NCBI RefSeq assembly: GCF_051172195.1
Contig: NZ_JBPJAQ010000001.1
Location: 2,046,001 to 2,110,000 of the forward strand
Reading direction: 5' to 3'
DNA from: Paludibaculum fermentans_A
GTDB taxonomy: Bacteria; Acidobacteriota; Terriglobia; Bryobacterales; Bryobacteraceae
Length of the DNA: 64,000 nt
Made by a program: the position numbers and the translations under genes
Notes under the pieces: model-generated
Told to the model about the DNA's origin: nothing
The model's input: the letters and a program-made list of their open reading frames with translations, nothing else
The model's database searches: none
Shown: one piece after another, positions 62,160 to 64,000 of the stretch
Position numbering within the stretch: position 1 is the stretch's first letter
How the letters are laid out: the number at the start of each line of letters is the position of its first letter

Positions 62160-62225
62160 CCACACAGCTCAATATATCGTAAGCTTGTTTAAAAAGTGAA
62201 ATACTGATTCAACTTTTTTATAGAG
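62160..62225. promoter_or_regulatory. AT-rich divergent promoter region
   Basis: The only strongly AT-rich stretch of the right half. It holds AAAAAGT (62191-62197) and ACTTTTT (62212-62218) as an inverted repeat and TATAGA (62219-62224), and lies between the leftward glycan operon and the rightward aminotransferase. Probably a regulator site; the rest of 62034-62261 includes a small hairpin (CCGGA/TCCGG) only. Confidence 0.4.
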
Positions 62226-62261
62226 TGTTCGAAAATGCTCCAGCCGTAGAAGGAAGTTCCC

Positions 62262-63581
62262 ATGAGCCAACTCGCCATCCTCGGCGGCGACCCGGTGCGC
62301 CGTAAACCCTTCGCTCCCTGGCCCCAATACCAGCCCTCCGACATTGCCCGCATTGTGCGGACGGTCGAGAGCCGTCATTGGGGAGGTTATCCCCTGCCCA
62401 CGGCGCTGGCAAACGGTTTCTGCAAGGACTTCGCGGCGATGCATGGTGCGGAGTACGCCCTGCCGGTTGCGAACGGCACGGTTTCCCTGTCCATTGCGCT
62501 GCAGGCGGCTGGTGTGGGCTTTGGCGATGAAGTCATCGTGCCCGCTTATACCTGGGACGGCACAGCGACGGCGGTGCTGGCCATGGGCGCGGTGCCGGTT
62601 TTCGCGGACATCGATCCCGACACTTACTGTCTATGTGTGGAGTCGGTGCGGCAGGCGATCACGCCGCGGACGAAGGCGATCATCCCGGTCCACCTGGCGA
62701 TGCGATTCACCAACATGGAGGATCTCATGACGCTGGCCCGCTTCCACAACCTGAAGGTGATCGAGGACGCGGCGCACGCGCACGGCGGAGCGTATCAGGG
62801 ACAGGGCGCCGGGTCGATCGGGGACATGGGTTCGTTCAGCCTGCAGGAGAGTAAGCTGATGACCGCCGGCGAAGGCGGCATGCTCACCACGAACAGCCTG
62901 GAGTATTACGAGGCGATGCAGACGGTGGTGAACTGCGGCCGCGCCAGCCTCACTGACAAGTTCGGCCAGCGGTTGCTCGGTTTGAACTACCGCATGACGG
63001 ACCTGCAGATTGCCTTGCTGATTGGGCAATTGGAGACGTTGCCTGCGTTGCGGGCCTTGCGCGCCGAACGGGCGCAACTCCTCAGTTCGCTGCTGCAAGG
63101 CGTGCCAGGCATTCGCGTGCTGCCGGAGCAAGCGGGGATCACTGCGCCCACTTACTACTGCTACGTGCTGCAATACCGGCCGGAACCGGGGCAGCCCGCT
63201 CCCCACCGGGACCTGTTCGTGGCCGCGCTGGAAAAGGAAGGGATCCCCTGTGACGGCCGCTTCTACGAAGCCGTCTACAAGAGCGATCTGTTCTACGCGA
63301 CCCCAAAGAACTGCCCGCAACTGGCGTATGAGCGCGACACTCCGGTCGACTACTCGCAGGACCATTGCCCGGTGTCGGAGCGCGCTGCTTACGACGAGTC
63401 CATCTGGCTGTTCCAGTTCTGCCTGATCGGCGAGGAAGAGGACGTGCGTGATGTGGCGCGCGCTGTTGAGAAGGTGGCCTCCAACCTGGAGACGCTGTCG
63501 AAGCAGGACCCGGCGCTGGCCGGGGTCAAAGCCATGGGCCGGGCGCAGCGGGCCCGCTTCGAGCGTCAGAAGAACTACTAG
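62262..63581 (+). CDS. DegT/DnrJ/EryC1/StrS family aminotransferase
   Basis: A 439-residue PLP enzyme of the sugar aminotransferase group. The PLP lysine is in SFSLQESKLMTAGEGGML, with EVIVPAYTWDGTATAVLAMG, VIEDAAHAHGGAY and LNYRMTDLQIALLIGQLE as family signatures. Members make amino sugars (nucleotide-linked), AHBA-type starter units or scyllo-inosamine-like products; the opening MSQLAILGGDPVRRKPFAPW is seen in inosamine- and sugar-type enzymes. Its promoter region faces the glycan operon. The stop overlaps the end of the convergent amidase by four bases. Confidence 0.92.
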   Translation: MSQLAILGGDPVRRKPFAPWPQYQPSDIARIVRTVESRHWGGYPLPTALANGFCKDFAAMHGAEYALPVANGTVSLSIALQAAGVGFGDEVIVPAYTWDGTATAVLAMGAVPVFADIDPDTYCLCVESVRQAITPRTKAIIPVHLAMRFTNMEDLMTLARFHNLKVIEDAAHAHGGAYQGQGAGSIGDMGSFSLQESKLMTAGEGGMLTTNSLEYYEAMQTVVNCGRASLTDKFGQRLLGLNYRMTDLQIALLIGQLETLPALRALRAERAQLLSSLLQGVPGIRVLPEQAGITAPTYYCYVLQYRPEPGQPAPHRDLFVAALEKEGIPCDGRFYEAVYKSDLFYATPKNCPQLAYERDTPVDYSQDHCPVSERAAYDESIWLFQFCLIGEEEDVRDVARAVEKVASNLETLSKQDPALAGVKAMGRAQRARFERQKNY

Positions 63582-64000
63582 ATCCCGAGGCTCGACCAGT
63601 CCCAGGCTGGGCCCATGTCGGTCTTGTCCGGCCGGTAGTTCTGGTGCGAGGCGATGCCCTTGTAGGCGCTGAAGAAGACAGGGTCGAACTCCGTGCGTTT
63701 GGCGGCCGGCGGGATGGTCTTGGTGATGCTGAACTTGTCCGCCAGGTGATGGACGAGGTCGTGCACGGCGGTGACCTGGATGCTGGGGAATGCCGCGAAG
63801 TAGTTGATGCCGCGGTAAGTGGACTTCACGTAACGGTCCTTTTCGGACTTGGCGCACCAGCGGGTCTTGTAGTTGTTCGGCCACCAGTTCAACTGATCCT
63901 TATTGGCGGCATCCTCCTGCAGGCCGCCGACGTTGACGATCTCGATGGCTACGGCTCGGCGGTCGTTGATGGAGTTCGGATTATTGCCGGTCATGCCCAG
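63578..64000 (-). CDS. N-acetylmuramoyl-L-alanine amidase, C-terminal part (cut by window edge)
   Basis: The frame enters from the right edge and is open through 64000 (about 140 residues seen; no start in view, an internal Met at 63994 being unlikely). RRAVAIEIVNVG matches the central strand of amidase_2 (AmpD-like) domains and the C-terminal SHQNYRPDKTDMGPAWDW carries the zinc His and the catalytic Asp/Lys region. It should cut the amide bond between muramic acid and the peptide in peptidoglycan. The N-terminal zinc His lies outside the window. Confidence 0.8.
   Translation of the reverse strand: MGMTGNNPNSINDRRAVAIEIVNVGGLQEDAANKDQLNWWPNNYKTRWCAKSEKDRYVKSTYRGINYFAAFPSIQVTAVHDLVHHLADKFSITKTIPPAAKRTEFDPVFFSAYKGIASHQNYRPDKTDMGPAWDWSSLGI

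Overview
The window looks like a chromosomal segment of a high-GC acidobacterium, probably of the Solibacter/Bryobacter kind. The best pointer is a PadR regulator followed by an 883-residue permease with the build of the ADOP family (acidobacterial duplicated orphan permease). Supporting signs are carboxypeptidase-regulatory-like and two-component-propeller secreted proteins, many small ECF sigma/anti-sigma pairs and very GC-rich third codon positions. There is no rRNA, phage, insertion sequence or CRISPR array. One tRNA gene is present, tRNA-Leu(UAA).

Layout. 0-4 kb: a secreted propeller-like protein (cut by the left edge), an S55 (SpoIVB-type) serine peptidase and two paralogous bacteriohemerythrins that share a 17-bp upstream motif. 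4-8 kb: tRNA-Leu, a secreted GH51 arabinofuranosidase, a short-chain dehydrogenase and a tagatose/psicose-type epimerase, which together suggest plant-sugar use. 8-20 kb: mainly housekeeping genes (S9 peptidase, citrate synthase, ankyrin protein, CPBP protease, cystathionine gamma-synthase-like enzyme, DinB and cupin proteins, GalU, TPR protein). 20-24.5 kb: 7Fe-type ferredoxin with a clear promoter and terminator, then an ECF sigma/anti-sigma/HEAT/HEAT operon. 24.5-29.3 kb: ADOP permease with PadR, an orphan MqsA antitoxin with an apparently canonical operator, and a MarR-GNAT fusion. 29.4-35 kb: siroheme sulfite/nitrite reductase, a small partner, cysteine synthase, an Ldh-family dehydrogenase and a vapBC module. 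35-41.8 kb: a second ECF sigma/anti-sigma operon, gatB, a class A beta-lactamase, a DUF2167-like protein and two copies of a palindromic dispersed repeat. 41.8-51.5 kb: a glycan or lipid-linked sugar cluster (two epimerases, three glycosyltransferases, B12-binding radical SAM enzyme, ICMT-like methyltransferase, polytopic membrane protein, FAD enzyme). 51.6-54 kb: Cu/Zn superoxide dismutase and a secreted carboxypeptidase-regulatory-like protein. 54-62 kb: a tight four-gene secreted glycan-degradation operon in which two paralogous propeller/alpha-toroid proteins flank a GH2 enzyme and precede a sialidase-like protein. 62-64 kb: a DegT/DnrJ aminotransferase and a cut-off N-acetylmuramoyl-L-alanine amidase.

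At the largest scale the plus strand is C-rich from the left edge to about 29 kb and G-rich from about 33 kb onward, whichever strand the genes are on. A negative-to-positive switch of this kind is what a replication origin or a rearrangement junction would give. The counts behind this are hand counts on sample lines, not a full computation.

The strongest candidates for something not yet described are the 54-62 kb operon, the orphan MqsA with its intact promoter-operator, the skew switch and the dispersed palindromes.
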